Origin: Magnolia sinica
Taxonomy: Eukaryota > Streptophyta > Magnoliopsida > Magnoliales > Magnoliaceae
Direction: 5' to 3'
Assembly (NCBI RefSeq): GCF_029962835.1
Contig: NC_080584.1
Coordinates: forward strand, 76,226,862-76,290,861
Length of the DNA: 64,000 nt
The notes under the pieces are model-generated. The model worked only from the letters and a program-made list of their open reading frames with translations, had not been told where the DNA came from and ran no database searches. The position numbers and the translations under genes are program-made. Shown here one piece after another: positions 1 through 11,650 of the stretch (position 1 is the first letter of the stretch; each line of letters begins with the position of its first letter).

Positions 1-3000
1 GTTTTGCAGCATTTAGCACGGCCAGAGCAAAAGAACTGCAGAACTTAGTAAGACTGCAGAATGACATTTACAAACCACAATGTTGAAAACAGCCATGCAT
101 AACCATGTGCCCATTTGTTTTGTTCTCTGCTCAAAATTTGCGTCTTACGCAAGAGGGTCTAAACTCCAAAGTCCAAGTTTCATAGCATGCTCATAGTCAG
201 TATGTTTAATGGTAAAAACTGATAAACCACACAAATGCCTACTTTTTCTCATTGTAACAAAAGTATGATTCCTTGAAATAGGAAACTCAAAATAAAACCA
301 AATTATTCCATGCAAGAAAATGAAAACAGATCATGCAACTGCATGAATAACCAATCTAGCTTGAAACATAAACTAAAACATTTTATGTTCTACAGCAGAC
401 ACATTGTCGAAGAATCAAAATACTCTTTACCAATATCGAATAATGTGCAAACCATCAAATCCATCAAATGCTAACCTGTGATTACTGCACTAGTGTGATC
501 TAAAGCCTGAAAAATCTTGCACATCATACTTGAATTTCATGTCCTGCATCATTGTGGTTCAACACTACTCAAAATTCCTAGTTCGTTTTTAATAAGCTCA
601 ATTCATAGTTCAAGTTCACCTAATCCAGCACACCAATACGATCTTCTAATTCAACATAGTTTCTTCCAATTCATATAGTACGTAACCAATTCATATACAA
701 ATATTTTATATAATAGGTTGCAAAATGCTTATTTAACACCAAGCTTTGTGGGGGCATTATGTTGCTTGTGTAACATCCATCCACTCTGCATCCATCAGGT
801 GACTCTTATCATGATCACCATACATGCCAAAAATCAGCTCAATCCAAAATTCAGATGGGCCACACAAGGAAAAATGTAAATCACACCTAAAACCTCTCAA
901 GTCCACATGTTGTGGCTCGCCTTATTTTTGGATCAAGCTGACTTTTGGATTGTCCCTTCAGCTTGATTAGTGATACGTGATGAACGTCTTTCATGAAATA
1001 TAAATACCATGGTGGATCCCACACAAACATATGGTTGGCATTCCCTACTCATTATTCCTGTAGTGTGGCCCACATGGGTTGTGGATGGGGATGATTTTAG
1101 GTCCCAGGGCCTAAATATGTGGGGCGCACCCGATGTATGGAAAGAATGTTACACAAACAATATGGTGGGCCACAAAGCTCAAGCACTTCTGCCTGCCGAA
1201 TACAATAGATGTTTTAAAGAATTATGGAATCCAGTCCTCCCATTCAAGACAAATAAAGTTTTAGTTCCTAGGAGATCATCACATACGACAAGCCTTTTTT
1301 TCTCCCCACCCACATCATGCGTAGAATATTGATATGAAAATCAGGCCAACCTACTGATCAATTGGAACAAACCATCGGAATCAATGGACAGCCATTAGTA
1401 TGACTAAAAGTAATGGTGTGAGGCTGGCCACAAAATGTGTACCTCATTGTTATTGCAACCCAGGCCAAGATCAGGTAAGCCCACTTAACTGATCAATGAG
1501 CCTGATTCAAATGGAAGAAAATTACAGTGTCACCATGCGATGGAGTTTTAGATTAGAATGGTAAAGTGTCTTCCAATTGCAATGATCGGAAATTGTATGG
1601 TCAAAATTTTCTGAGGGATGATCTGATGATCTGATTTATAGCCTCCCTATTAAATAACATTCCATGTAGAATATGGTTCTGTTTTGGAACTTTCCAAATT
1701 CGAACTAAATTAAAGGTTCAAGTACACTGTTTTTAAAGTTAATAAATCCAAAACAAACTAAAATTCCTTTTCCAAATTTATCGCTGACTTATTAGATACA
1801 ATTCTGGAACTTGTTTCAATCTTGTCCAGATTACGAACCAAACTATGTTGGCTTTATTTGTGAACTGCCCCTAAATTGACCAATATCAGAGATTTTTAGT
1901 GATTCGAACTGTGAATCAGGTCACTTGAACTGATTCACAGTTCAAGGACAGAAATACCGATTTAGTAACTATGGTTGTGGCCCTAGAAACTTAAAAACTT
2001 CTGTACAAAACTGATTCGTGAATCTAGGCACCATATTGCTCACAATGTCCTCAACCATTCCCCAATACTTTCACCACATTCTTGACAAAGAGTTCCACCT
2101 ACCTAAAGGATTGAAAAATAAGTTTTGGATTAGACAAGAAGGGCTATATATATCTGATCTGTTATTGTCTACCTCGTTAAACAATAAAGGGGGGAAAATA
2201 GGTCGCCTAAAACTGTTAGCCCTATCGGCTTATAAAAGCCAATACACCTATAAGAATCTATTTTCAATTTTCTTTCACATTTTTCTCACATTACAAGCAT
2301 ATAGAAAGGATGGGAACCCATTCTCAACTAGATTTGAGCCTATATAAGAGATCAAAAAACAAAATTTGAAAGTATATCAACAAAACGAAGCAGGGAGGAA
2401 ATTATTGACAGACATGTTTATGATGGCAATATATCATTTAGAACTGAGCATATCGTATAGGTCAATTGCAATTTTCACATAGTAAAATAGCATATATTTT
2501 GTTCATTACATGCACACAGAGGCGCGCGCACACACACCAAGGATTAGAAACAGTTTTAGGTGTAACACACGCACCAAAAAGTAGAAACAGTTTTATGTGT
2601 ACAATATCTGTCACAACAAAAAAACTGAAGAGTATCGGCAGTATTGGCCAATACAGGCAAAATGAGCTCTATACCTTCCAAATCAAATGGTTAGGCTTTC
2701 TTAATCACTGTGAACTTAGAGATATGCTCCATCCACAACGTGTCCCATAATTTGGATGATTCACGTGGCCCTATATGAGAGCCACATTGAAGAAGGATGA
2801 GACAAATACATCCAACATCCTATTTCAGCCAAAAAAGTACCCATGAATCAGAGGTTAGGATTGTTCAACCAATCTGATTTTGGGACTGTGACTCAATGAT
2901 AATGGGTTCCACAATTTAGTCAGTAAATATGAGTTATTGCAAGCAACATATACAATCTTAGCGCCTGTGTATGAATCTTGTGTACTCTGGTAGCATATCA

Positions 3001-4678
3001 AATAATTCTGAAACCATTCACTGACCACAAGTACCATTCTTATTCAATGTAATAGTGGGCCCAAAAACATTTACAAAGGTAGGTAAAAACTACTCGTTTA
3101 ACACTTATTTACCTCATAAATGAGAAAACAAACAATGCCTCCACGTTTAGAAAAGGCATGGAGGTAGTGTCCAAGGGATGAAGTTACAAAATGGCCTCAT
3201 TTATTTCTTCTTTAAAAAAGTAGTGAAACTGGGCCCACATGGTATGTGTATAACATCTAACAACATATGCACCACACCAACATGAACAAAACATCAGGTC
3301 AATCAAATCATCAAGTGGGCTTTGAGAAGTGGAGCTTTGAGAAATTCCATGCACAAACAAGAAAAGCGGAGCTTTGAGAAATTCCATACACAACAACATT
3401 TTCCATGAGAATTGACCACCTACAGCTGGCTCTATGCCAAGCATGCAACCCCATCTCTCACCAAAAAGTATCACTTCTGTGGGACATCCAAGCCATGTGA
3501 ATGGTGGGACCCACCATCAAAATCACGAACCGTGAAGCATGCCCATTTTGCAAATTTATATTACCATCTAATTCATTCAAAGGAGTCTTCACACCAAGAT
3601 GAACCTAGTATTATCTACTACATACTATTAACATACAACCAATATTGGGGCACCATACCATAAGCTACAAAATTTCACGTCCCCCTAAACAAGATATCCT
3701 CCATTGATAATATATATAAGTTCTTTATTTTTATTTACATTCGCAAATACATTCATCATCCATCCAACTATTAACAACATCTATAAAAAATAAAAGATAT
3801 CCAACTAACTCTTAATAATAATTTGCAACTTAACCTACTGGGAACCGTCATGCACCGTAATGTCTTACACCAGAGCGGATTCTGAGTTACAAGTTGACCC
3901 TGATGACAGCATATAAATGAAATGATAAAGATATAAATGATTCAAGATTAATTTAAGGTTTCGAAAACTTACATCCACCTCATTCTTATTGCCAAGTAGT
4001 CCTAATGAAAATGCATCCACACTACAAAAGGCAAAAAATTCACGGTAATTAACATATAGCCAGTAATTTAACATACTTAATCTGTAACCTCTTCAAACAA
4101 AGATAATATTAACTTAATAATAGGGGATATGTCATAGCCAACGATACAAAAATATTAACTTAATTAATATATTGGCTGATTTTGACTTAAACCAATGTTC
4201 TAAAAATCAAATTCAGATCATAAATGGTATTAGAGACCAAATTGAACAGAAAATCATATTGTAAATCATAATACTTGTTCAACATACTTCAGTCCAAACC
4301 CTCAATTATGAATTCTAATGAAAGAAAACACAGTTCAGATATTTACACTTTAGTAGGTCAGTGATTGCAGGTTTTTTTTTTTTTTTAATCGCCCTATAAC
4401 CTCTTTTATTTGAGGGTTTAGGTGGGCAGAGCTAGAATCAGGCTGATGTTGTCCCACCATGTTCTTTGATACTGCATTGAAATGCATCCTAAGGTCAGAG
4501 CCACATGACCTTGTGGTGTCGGGGATTGGAAGGCTGATAAAGAGACATGGGCTAATGAGCGGGCCCCAAACTCCCAAATAATGGGTGCTTCAAGGTACAG
4601 TTGGAGATGAGTAGGTCAGTTTAAGCACATATCTGTAGAACCAACTGTCAAGAGAAGCAGTGCTGATGGACCCTCCAT
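1..4678. other. AT-rich non-coding DNA, probably part of a long FRO intron
   Basis: No exon could be recognised on either strand. A FRO gene on the minus strand begins at 5889 and must continue leftwards, so this stretch is most likely intron of that gene. The piece at about 760-1140 contains phrases of the GTGG-CCCAC foldback repeat family seen throughout the window. A short direct duplication of a GGAGCTTTGAGAAATTCCAT phrase occurs at about 3331-3390. Open frames here are short and have no recognisable motif. Confidence 0.5.
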
Positions 4679-4860
4679 CATCATCATCATCATCATCATC
4701 TAAGCCCTATCCCAACTAATTGGGGTTGGCTACATGAATTCTGTTCCACCATTCAACTCTATAAAGGGCCAGAACTTCAGTTAGACCATAGGCCATCAAG
4801 TCTTTTCTTACTACCTCCACCCATGTCCATTTGGGAGCCTTCCAACTAGTAACAACTGAT
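4679..4860 (-). mobile_element. 3' end of an RTE-clade LINE, 5'-truncated
   Basis: Read on the minus strand, this stretch is open for about 45 codons. It encodes the C-terminal tail typical of plant RTE LINE proteins, with phrases KAPKWTWVEVVRKDLMAYGL, EWWNRIH and VANPN followed directly by a stop. The coding part is followed by the conserved GTTGGGATAGGGCTTA phrase and ends in an (ATG)n tract at 4679-4700. A short trinucleotide tail in place of poly(A) is characteristic of the RTE clade. Only the last ~180 bp are present, so the copy is dead. It sits inside the presumed FRO intron in the same orientation as the gene. Confidence 0.8.
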
Positions 4861-5056
4861 GGACCCTCCACTAGAATAGAAATCCTAGAATAGCCCCAAA
4901 ATCCACATTATTTTATCTCTTATGGCAGATGATCTGGGAAAGAAACACAAATTTATAGGACTATAAAAGCATCAGACTATAAGAAATAACATCTAAAATG
5001 CCATGTTTGTCTGACAAGCAAAATACATAACTGATTGACCAAGTTAAAGAAAACAC

Positions 5057-5889
5057 CTTTTCTCTTTGAAAGGCAGGGGAAATTTAGATATTCCTTGCTG
5101 AATTTGTATTGCATAAGCAGAAACTGCCCAGATAATGTATGCAGAAAACAGGAGTATCCCAATCAATTCTGCAGCAGAGACGACACCAAATGGTCCATCA
5201 ACAATGACAGGAAATGTCCATAATCGGAACCTTGGAAATTTCGGTTTCTTCATCCTGTAAGTGAAAGGATGCTCTGTGAGTAACCAGATTGTTTCTAGCA
5301 AAGCTTAAGCAAACATATTCATGTTGTATAAAGATGTGATTCTTCTCATCCTATTCATTCCTACAAATAAAAAAATAGAACTGATGCAACTTGGAGAATT
5401 TTATACTGCCAAGTGCCAACTAAATGATGGGAAACCATACTCTTCATTTTCACTTGGGAAAGCAGTTACATAGATGAACGCTGGAAATGCAACAATGTGA
5501 ATTGCAGCACCGAATATCAGGAATATACTTCCTACAGTGCAAACACAAACAAACATTACCAGTTTCACATAATTCTGTTCAAGGCTCGAAAAGAAAAAAG
5601 AAAAAAAAAAGAAAAAAAAAAAAAGAAAAAAAGATGAAGAACATCACTGGTGCCTACCTGTGACCCCAAAGACAGTTTCTCTGGTTGCTCCAAGCCATTT
5701 CTGGTACAATCCTCGCACAAACTCAATAGGGAAGAAAAACATAAGAGCAATCCATGCAATGAAGATCCCCCACATCAAAATTTTGAGTACCCATTTCGCT
5801 AAAGATGCTGAGAAGGGAGTCCTCTTGGTGATACCATGCTTGATATCTCCATTCAAAAGAAGAAGTTCATGGGATGAAAGTTCAGCCAT
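5057..5889 (-). CDS. FRO: Ferric reduction oxidase (FRO6/7/8-like), first three coding exons, partial
   Basis: FRO proteins are membrane flavocytochromes that move electrons from NAD(P)H through FAD and haem to ferric iron or copper; the FRO6/7 group acts at the plasma membrane or plastid. Exon 1 is 5658-5889 (start ATG at 5889), exon 2 is 5441-5531 and exon 3 is 5057-5254. All junctions are GT/AG and the phases agree. The 173 codons read here contain an N-terminal membrane segment (WVLKILMWGIFIAWIALMFF), the family phrase ETVFGVTGSIFLIFGA across exons 1-2, and the strongly conserved RLWTFPVIVDGPFGVVSAAE with a following membrane helix in exon 3. Frame phrase SKFPLPFKEK ends exon 3 at a GTGTTT donor. 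The haem-binding, FAD and NAD(P)H domains are not in the window. They must lie left of position 1, unless the gene is truncated. The exact FRO member is not resolved. Confidence 0.85.
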
Positions 5890-6773
5890 GGGAAGATCTC
5901 ACTACTCTAAATGTCAGAGTAGAATACACCAAACTTATCCTTCCCCTCCTAATCCTTTCACCAATTCCTGACCACCCACATCCCATTAAATACTTATAAG
6001 ACTAGAAAAAACAAATTCCTTGGATAAAATTACCATTTCAATCATGTAATTCTATATCACTAGCAGATGTATGTATTTTTTTAAAACCCAAGTGAAAGAT
6101 ACTTGAAACGTAGTAATGGGTGTTCATTAGTTCACAGAGAGGAGAATTAATAGGTAGAGATTTTCCTCTTTTTCTCCAGTTACTTTCAACCATCCATGAA
6201 TAAATTAACTTAAAAATCCAAAGCCCCAGTTCAAGAGAGAGAAATATCTCCTCTATTTGAGCCTTTACTGCCATTGAAAATGACAACTAAACAACCAGAA
6301 ACCTTGGAAAAGCAAATCTTTCACAAGAAATAGTTTCGTTCAGTACCCAAATTTTCTCAAGGCTCCTTCAATCTCTATCATTGGTGAGATTCCTTGTCCA
6401 AATAAATGCATAGCACTTGTCCTAAATTAATACCATAAATGCAAGAAAAAAGAAGAAGCACACAGCCACAGAAATTCCAACCAAACCAATAGGTACAGCT
6501 TAGTTGAAAACTACTTATTTCATAACCACCCAAAAAGAAAAAAAGGAAACACACAAAAAAAAAAAAAAAGAAAAAAAGAATCTAACTAGAGACAAAGAAG
6601 CTAACCAAATGTTCAAAACAAAAATCGACTGCACAAGAGCGTGGGTGGGTAGGGCTTCGGCAACAAGAGCGTGAGAGAGATTGAGATTGAGAGACAAATC
6701 CACCCCAAAATCCCCACATTCCTATTTTGGACAATCCACCCTAAAATCCCCAAATCCCTAAATCGTCATTGAG

Positions 6774-6776
<3 letters not shown>
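5890..6776 (-). promoter_or_regulatory. Upstream region of the FRO gene
   Basis: This AT-rich stretch lies directly upstream of the FRO start codon on the minus strand and should hold its 5' UTR and proximal promoter. I could not place a TATA box or transcription start with confidence. A phrase GTGGGTAGGGCTTCGGCAAC at about 6642-6662 recurs at about 6869-6889 on the far side of the first GA microsatellite, so there has been a local duplication. Confidence 0.35.

Positions 6777-6828
<52 letters not shown>
6777..6828. repeat. (GA)n microsatellite
   Basis: About 26 uninterrupted GA dinucleotides. It lies roughly 0.9 kb upstream of the FRO start codon. GA/CT tracts are common in plant promoters and 5' leaders, but no role is shown here. 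It creates a spurious Ser-Leu reading frame on the minus strand. Confidence 0.95.
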
Positions 6829-6830
<2 letters not shown>

Positions 6831-6901
6831 CCTCAACCGAGCTTCAGAGAGAGAGAGAGAGATGGCGTGCGTGGGTAGGGCTTCGGCAACAAGAGCGTAG
6901 G

Positions 6902-6903
<2 letters not shown>

Positions 6904-6947
<44 letters not shown>
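6904..6947. repeat. Second (GA)n microsatellite
   Basis: About 22 GA units, about 75 bp from the previous tract. The two tracts are separated by a duplicated phrase (GTGGGTAGGGCTTCGGCAAC), which suggests that the microsatellite and its flank were duplicated together. Confidence 0.95.
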
Positions 6948-6949
<2 letters not shown>

Positions 6950-7022
6950 TTTGGAGGGGGCCGAGACGTGGATCCGGTGTGTGGGTACGAGAGAGACAGA
7001 GAAAGGAGATAGGACGAAGATC

Positions 7023-7527
7023 TCCTGCGGAAGCCTTGCGCATGAAGTTCATGCGCTGGTATGCTAAGTGGGGCCCACCGTGATGTTTATGAGAAATCCA
7101 CACCGTTCGTCCGTTTCAATAGATAATTTCAAGACATACGACCAAAAATTAGGTGGATCCAAAACTCAAGTGTGGCGCACTGGATGAAACAGTGAGGATT
7201 CAGTGACCACCGTTTAAAACATTTGTATGGCCACAATGTTTCATAGCAGGCAACGTTTTTGGTGGTTTCACTTCATCCCAGTGGTAATGACCTTATAAAC
7301 GGTTTGGATGGCATATAAACGTCAAGCTGGAGACTAGGAAGATTTCAACGATAAGAAACTCTTTCCACGGTTTTCCCTCTCGTATGGTCCACTTAAATAT
7401 TGGATCCACCTCGTTTTTTGTCCAATGACCTAAAATTAGCTCTCAAAACGGATGGACGGTGTGGATATCTCACAAACATCACATTGGACCCCACCTAGCA
7501 TTTCAGTGCGTGAAGGCTTCGGCAGGA
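7023..7527. mobile_element. Foldback MITE-like element with long terminal inverted repeats
   Basis: The left end starts TCCTGCGGAAGCCTT and the right end is its near inverse (AAGGCTTCGGCAGGA). Further in, the arms pair again over TGCTAAGTGGGGCCCACC and the matching GGACCCCACCTAGCA, and over ATCCACACCGT with ACGGTGTGGAT. The arms therefore pair over roughly 50-100 bp with small mismatches. There is no coding capacity. I could not find a convincing target duplication. Confidence 0.7.
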
Positions 7528-7537
7528 AATCCGCGTC

Positions 7538-8080
7538 CGGAAATCGGATTGCATACTGTGTTACTCAGTATGGTCTTATCGTACTGAGTAACTTAGTTGG
7601 GCCCACTTTGAAAGTATGTGGTCTATCCATGCCGTCCATCCATTTTTCCATCTAATTTGAAGGGTTGAGCCCAAAATTGAAGCATATCCAATGATCAAGT
7701 GGATCATACCACAGGAAACAGTGGGGATAATGATTTCCACCGTTCAAACCTTGCTAGGCCCCACAGTGATGTTTATTTGTCATCCAACCTGTTCATAAGA
7801 TCATACAGAAATGGATGAAATGGATGAAGTTAAAACACAAAAGTAAGCTTGATCTAAAACTTCCGTGGCCCCCAAGAAATTTTAATAGTAATTAAACGTT
7901 CAATTCAACTGTTACCTGTGGTGTGGTCCATTTGAACATTGTATATGCTTTATTTTTGGGCTCAAGTGATAAAATTATCTGTAAAATGGATGGACGGAGC
8001 AGATAGAATACATAAATCATGGTGGACCTCACAAAGTTTACTCATTACCATAAGCATAGTGAGTAACTACGCAATTTGCT
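7538..8080. mobile_element. Foldback MITE-like element, GGATTGCRTACT-end subfamily
   Basis: It starts with CGGATTGCATACTG and a run of ACTGAGTAAC-type phrases and ends with the inverse (AGTGAGTAACTACGCAATTTG). The centre contains the family core: TTGGGCCCAC, a CCGTCCATCC arm, CAAGTGGATCATACCACAGG, AAACAGTGGGGATAATGATT and then the inverted counterparts. The element at 16575-17175 and the half-element at 60047-60246 share these ends, so this is a dispersed non-coding family. Confidence 0.65.
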
Positions 8081-8116
8081 GAGCATCTAGCATGCGTACC
8101 CAGCCAAGTATGCAGA

Positions 8117-8900
8117 GTGTATGAGTAAACTTTGTGGGGTCCACCATGTATACTTGGGGTTTATCCACTCCATCCATCTATTTTACCACAAAATTTTAGA
8201 GCATGAGCCAAAATATGAGGCTGATCCAAAGTTCGAGTGGACCCCACCATAGAAAACAGTGAAGATTGTAAGCCTACCATTAAAAACTTCTTTGGGCCAT
8301 GGACGTTTTCGATCACTATCCCACTCTTTTCTATGGTGGGGTCCACTTGAACTTTGGATCTGCCCCATCAATTAGATGTACCATTCCATGGTGTGCAATG
8401 AGCTTAAAAATAAAGTCAATCCAAGACTTGGGTGGGCCACACCACATACTATAGTTGAGAGGGGTTACCCTCCCATTAAAACATTCATAATCATATATTG
8501 GGCCCACCTAGATGTGATTCACAGATCCAACCAAATCATTATGTGTCCCACTTAGATGAGGGATCAAACCAAGTTTTGGTCACATCCAAAACTCATGTGG
8601 GCCCCACCAAGTGCCTTTATATGTTTTAGGATGTCTTTACATAGTTTCAGATGCTATGGCCCACTTGAGTTTTGCTTATGGCTGATTTTTGGGTCATCCC
8701 TTGACCTAAAGGGGACACATCAAATGCATGGTATTGATGTTCTACACACATCATGATGGGGCCCACTATAATGTTTATTTTAGATATGAACAGGTCATAG
8801 GTAAAAAAATACATGGATGAAGGGAAAACACAAATAAAACTTAAGCAGCCCATAAGAAATTTATAATGGTAGGTGTTCAATTTAGAAATACGATCCATTC
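8117..8900. repeat. Cluster of degenerate foldback repeats
   Basis: At least two further copies of the same style of repeat lie head to tail. One is at about 8117-8400, with arms TTGTGGGGTCCACCATG and CTATGGTGGGGTCCACTTGA. Another covers about 8400-8900, with phrases ATGTGGGCCCCACC and GATGGGGCCCACTAT. Both are non-coding. Confidence 0.55.
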
Positions 8901-9039
8901 ACTCTATTATACTAATCAGGAGCTTCGATTTGACTAGTTACTCGCCTCGATCAAGCTTCAGATGAGAAAGATATTCAGCGAAAGATATTAGGCAGATAAG
9001 ATTGATCAACAATATGATGGGCCATATATCTTGCGATCT

Positions 9040-11130
9040 GACATCAGATTTTAGTGAAATGTATTCTAAATATCTGAAGTTATATTTACTCTTTAATTTA
9101 GACCGATCAGATTGTCCAAAATCAGTCTAAATCTAGACAAACTGATCATGCCCATTTGAAGAGTGTTTTAGATGGATCTAATTCATTGAAGGTCATATTG
9201 AGCGGATTTTTGTTTTCTCTATCCTAATTAGCACATTTTGAACATATTTGACCGTTCCAATCAACCTTAGGATGACTCGATCATAGAATCCATCAATCTC
9301 ACCATTACAAGTTAATCTCGCAATTATACTTCATTATAATTGGGCTATCATTTTTTCACAAGTGAATGTTTCCATAAACTGTTAGAGGTTCAATTAGTGG
9401 ATGTCCCTAGTAATTTAGTAAAAAAATCTTATTTTTTCACAGATAAATATCATTTTCTTTTTTAAAAATCTCATTTTTTTTTTCTTCAAAATGTCCATCT
9501 TTTTATTTTGTTTTTTTTTTCTAAAACTTTTAACAAAATCTCATTTTTTTTTATCAAATTTTTCAATTTTTTTTTTTTTTCAAAATGCAAATTCTGAATT
9601 TTTTTTTTTCAAAATCTCAAAATTTACCAAAATCTATATTTTTTTTTAATCAAACTTTACAATTTATTCAAACTTCTCAAAATTTTCAAGATGCTATTTT
9701 TTTTTTTTTCTGAAAAGTACTATTTTATTTTCAACTTTTTAATTTTCTTTTTCAAAATGATAATTGTTTGTAAAAATCTCAATGTTTTTTTTTTTTTTTA
9801 ATATGTCAATATTTCTAGAACATTTTTTAATTTCTTTTTCAAATTCATAATATTTTTAACTTCTTAATGTTCCTTTTCAAAATGTCAGTTTTTTTTTTTT
9901 TATCAAAATCTCAAATTTTTAATCTCATTTTTTATCTTCAAAATTTCTATTCTTTCAGCTTCCCCATTTTCTTTTTAAAAATATATTTTTTTGGAATTTC
10001 TCAATTATTATTATTTTTTTTTTCAAAACACAATCTCAATTTCTTTTTCAAAATATTATATTTTTTCGAAGTTGTTAAAATTTTCACATTTTTTTAAAAA
10101 AAATCTTTTTGAGTGAAATTTGATTTAAATATCTGAAGTTATTTACTCTTCAATCTGGACTAATTAGATTGTCCAAAAATGGTTAAAGGTTCAATTAGTG
10201 GATGTGCCTAATAATTTGGTAAAAAAATGTTTTTTCTTTCACAGATAAATCTCAATTTCCATTTGAAAATCACAATTTTTCAAAATGTATGTTTTTTTAC
10301 TCTAAATTTTTCTTTGAAAACTTTTAACAAAATATCATTTTTATTATTAGATATTTCAAAAAATATATATATATACAAATTCTGAAATTTTATTTTCAAA
10401 ATCTCAAATATTTTCTTAAAATTTAATTAATTAATTTTTTTTTCATAAAAATTTCAAAATGCCGATTTTTTTTCTTCAAAAGCACCATTTTATTCTCAAC
10501 TTTTCAATTTTCTTTTTTAAAATGATATATAAATTTTTTTTTCAAAATCTCATTGTTTTTATAAATAAATTTTTCTTTTAATTTCAATTTTCGAACATTT
10601 TCAATTATTTTTCAATACATAAACATTTTCAACTTCTTTATTTTCCTTTTCAAAATGTTTGTTTTTTTTGTTAAAAGTATTGATTTTTTAATATCGTTGT
10701 ATCTTCAAATTTTCAATTCTTTCAAACTTCTCCATTTTTTTAAAGCATTTTTCTCAAACTTGTCAATTTTTATCGGACTTCTCAATTTTATTTTATTTTT
10801 CAATATACGATCTCTCGTTTTCTTTTTCAAAATATTTTTATTTTTCAAAGTTGTCAAAATTTTCACAAAATTTTTTAATCTTTTTAATTTTCTTTTTCAG
10901 GATATTATTTTTTTCTCGGAATCAAATTCTTTTTTTTTTTCAAAATTATAACTTCATTTAATATTTCCTTTTTTTTTTCCCCAAAAAAAATATATATATT
11001 TTTTAAATCACTGTTTTTCTTTTTCAAAATCTCAATTTTTCTCAAACATTGTTAAAATTTTTAAACTTCTCAATATTCTTTTTCATGTGATATTACAAAT
11101 CATTTAAATATTAGTTTAAAATTAAAAAAT
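9040..11130. repeat. T-rich low-complexity block with an internal ~1-kb duplication
   Basis: From about 9420 to 11100 the plus strand is overwhelmingly T with short TTTTCAAAATCTCA-type phrases repeated dozens of times. Two landmark segments recur. AAATATCTGAAGTTAT followed by GATTGTCCAAAA is at about 9070 and about 10126. TTCAATTAGTGGATGT followed by TTTCACAGATAAAT is at about 9390 and about 10190. The block is therefore two diverged copies of one T-rich unit, the second lacking ~230 bp between the landmarks. Phe-rich open frames here are composition artefacts. Confidence 0.75.
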
Positions 11131-11339
11131 TAATAATAATTTCCACTCATTTGATATAAAAACAAAATAAATATTATTTTTTTTATTTTTTGCATTCAAT
11201 CAATTGTTAAAAAATAATCTTAGATACAAATATGTACAATTAAACCATTGAAGTTCTATTAAAAAACAATTCTTAGGCTACAAAAAAAATATATGTAATT
11301 TTCCACCATATTTTAAAAACATAATTTTCCACCATATTC

Positions 11340-11650
11340 TTAGGCAAATGTCCTTGCATGCACCGTCGCAAAAGCAACTAAAAACCACCGCGAATTGCTA
11401 TTTCGGGAAGGAAAATGAAAATTTAAAATTAGCGACGGATTTAGTCCGTCGCAAGTTTACGACAGACCAATATCCCTTGCAAATCCGTCGTAAATTAGAT
11501 TTTAGTGACGGGTTTTGGTCCATCGCGAAATTCCACGACTTCTTTGGACTATAGATCGAGGAAAAGGGATTGGTGACAGACCTTTTCCATTAGCGACGGA
11601 TTCATTCCGTCGTTAAACCAAGCAATTCATTTGTTGCAAATTCGCAATTT
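11340..11650. mobile_element. CACTA-like subterminal repeat fragment (GCGACGG type)
   Basis: Short palindromic phrases such as TTAGCGACGGATTTAGTCCG with its partner CCGTCGC, and ATTAGCGACGGATTCATTCC with CCGTCGTTAA, recur every ~60-120 bp. Such spaced palindromes are the usual subterminal structure of plant CACTA (En/Spm) elements, where transposase-associated proteins bind. No terminal CACTA motif was found at either side, so this is a fragment. Confidence 0.5.

Noticed and set aside
6741-7103. Open frame rich in Ser-Leu repeats
   Set aside because: Product of the two (GA)n microsatellites read on the minus strand; no conserved motif.
9867-10951. Phe-rich open frames resembling membrane proteins
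   Set aside because: They lie in the T-rich block; stops are simply rare in poly(T) DNA.
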